Below are positions 62,779-64,000 of a stretch of DNA of 64,000 bases, one piece after another (within the stretch, counting starts at the first letter, position 1; the number at the start of each line of letters is the position of its first letter). The translations under genes and the position numbers were made by a program. Location: contig VXAA01000173.1 in NCBI GenBank assembly GCA_013399115.1, positions 74,474 to 138,473 of the forward strand, written 5' to 3'. The notes below the pieces were generated by a model. The model searched no databases, was not told the origin of the DNA, and was given only the letters and a program-made list of their open reading frames with translations. This DNA is from Anseranas semipalmata. Its lineage: Eukaryota; Chordata; Aves; Anseriformes; Anseranatidae.

Positions 62779-63436
62779 ATCCCCCGGCCACGCAGAGCCC
62801 TGCCACCCCCCAGGGACCCGCACAAGCCCATTTGCCACCCCTGTCATCCCCCAGCCTGTAATTAGCTTGTAATTATTTCCCCCGCTATTTGTCTGCAACT
62901 AAAGCGTGGTCTCACATCCCAGATGGAAAGGGGCCGGCCCCTCCATCCCGGAACCATCCCCATGTGTTGCAGAGGCGCGGCGCTGAACTCTGTGGGGTGC
63001 CCGGTGCCGCGAGCATCCTGAAAAGCCAGGGATTAATACCCCGATTCCTCCGTCCTCCTTTGCTCTGTTCCTGCAGCCTCGTTGACCTGTACGTGCCACG
63101 GACCCGAGCAGAAAGCAATTAGGGCTGACAATGTGCTACAAAGGCTGGCTGGAGATCCGAACCGGGAACAGGGTGTTCAGCATCGCGGAGAGGTCAGGAT
63201 AGCGGCAAAAGGAGCAGGGGTGCGTTAAGACGACATCTGATTCATTACAATGGAAAAAAGGCTGCTGCTGCTTGTGCCTTGGGCTTATTTCTACCAATTT
63301 GATTAACTCTCTGTTGAGCCATGTGAATGCAAAGGTAGGCTGAGATACAGGGCAAGGAAAACATTTCCTTCTCCTGTGCCTGGAGTGGGGTTGGTTTCTC
63401 CTCTTTTAGACCCTCCATGGTGCCTGGGATGATCTG

Positions 63437-63456
63437 AATTGGTTTAGAAACCAATT
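63437..63456. repeat. 20-bp palindrome
   Basis: AATTGGTTTAGAAACCAATT, two 9-bp arms around AG, followed by a direct near-copy TTGGTTAGAAACCAA. Confidence 0.85.
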
Positions 63457-63951
63457 GGTTAGAAACCAAGGCTTGAAATGGCTTCCTCTTCCCAACAACC
63501 CCTTACGTGCTTTTTGCAATTAAAAGAAATTAATTCTTGACAGATCCTGAAAATGATTTACAAGGCAGAATTGTCCCTGAAGCAAGAAGCATTGTTAATT
63601 TTCCCCTTCAGTGCAAGAAGGCTGCTGAAGGGATGAGGAAGCACTCAGGAAAGACATCCTGGCCCAGCCCGTGGATGTAGCTGGCTGATTCCCAGCTCTT
63701 GTAGACATTCGGGTGCGGCGTGAATCGGGAGCACTCGCTTTCCTTCTCTGGTTCTGAATTAGGATAATTAGGAATTAGGATAATTCAGCTTCCTACGCAG
63801 AGAAGCAAACCCACAGTCCGCACGACCCATCGCACAGCACCGCCACTTGTCCCCATCGCCAGCTTGCTGGATAGCTACAAACAGCACCAACGCTCCCAGA
63901 AATCGTGCTCGGTCACCAGGAATTCAGTTTGGGCTGAAAAAAACACAGCCT

Positions 63952-64000
63952 CGTATCATAGAATCATAGAAAATCCCGAGTTGGAAGGGACCCACAAGGA
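63952..64000 (-). repeat. CR1 LINE 3' end, cut by the window edge
   Basis: ATCATAGAATCATAGAA followed by a GAGTTGGAAGGGACCCACA stretch, the same terminal CR1 sequence as at 9.6 kb. The element runs past position 64000. Confidence 0.88.

Noticed and set aside
61362..62872. Long plus-strand open frames of 245 and 316 codons
   Set aside because: Composition is low in structure and partly made of the 11-bp tandem repeat. There is no recognised domain, splice structure or promoter, and GC-rich DNA gives such frames by chance.

Overview
The window is vertebrate nuclear DNA and almost certainly from a bird. It holds one large split gene on the minus strand with GT-AG introns. It also carries truncated CR1 LINE 3' ends with the avian ATTCTATG-type terminal repeat (near 9.6 kb, 41.5 kb and the right edge), is GC-rich and is otherwise repeat-poor. 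There are no bacterial operons, CRISPR arrays, phage genes or recognisable RNA genes. One N at 24102 and a 34-N gap at 32784-32817 show it is a draft assembly.

The gene is KIRREL3 (kin of IRRE-like 3, Neph2), an immunoglobulin-superfamily adhesion molecule of neurons. I found twelve consecutive coding exons running from about 48.46 kb (5' side) down to 0.36 kb (stop codon). They join into one open frame of 622 residues: Ig domains 2 to 5, a transmembrane helix, and a complete cytoplasmic tail ending in the PDZ ligand Thr-His-Val. Signal peptide, Ig1 and promoter are not in the window, so the upstream intron exceeds 15.5 kb and those parts must lie beyond position 64000. Each Ig domain is encoded by two exons, and every intron between Ig domains is phase 1.

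Layout, left to right: 1-355 probable start of the 3'UTR; 356-1286 last two coding exons; 8.1-8.2 kb juxtamembrane exon; 11.0-11.1 kb transmembrane exon; 15.1-15.5 kb Ig5; 20.3-22.5 kb Ig4; 22.8 kb and 40.2 kb the two halves of Ig3, separated by a 17.2-kb intron; 44.7-48.5 kb Ig2; 48.5-64 kb part of a large intron. The introns hold old repeats (CR1 and MIR-like fragments), short tandem repeats, and AT-rich islands dense in homeodomain, POU and SOX-type motifs that look like candidate conserved enhancers.

I did not find a previously undescribed biological system. The points most worth checking are: an exact 40-bp direct repeat ending at the single N (likely an assembly join); an open read-through of the Ig5-TM intron that would give a soluble ectodomain; the apparent absence of the mammalian 36-nt alternative exon before the transmembrane segment; and several candidate enhancers.
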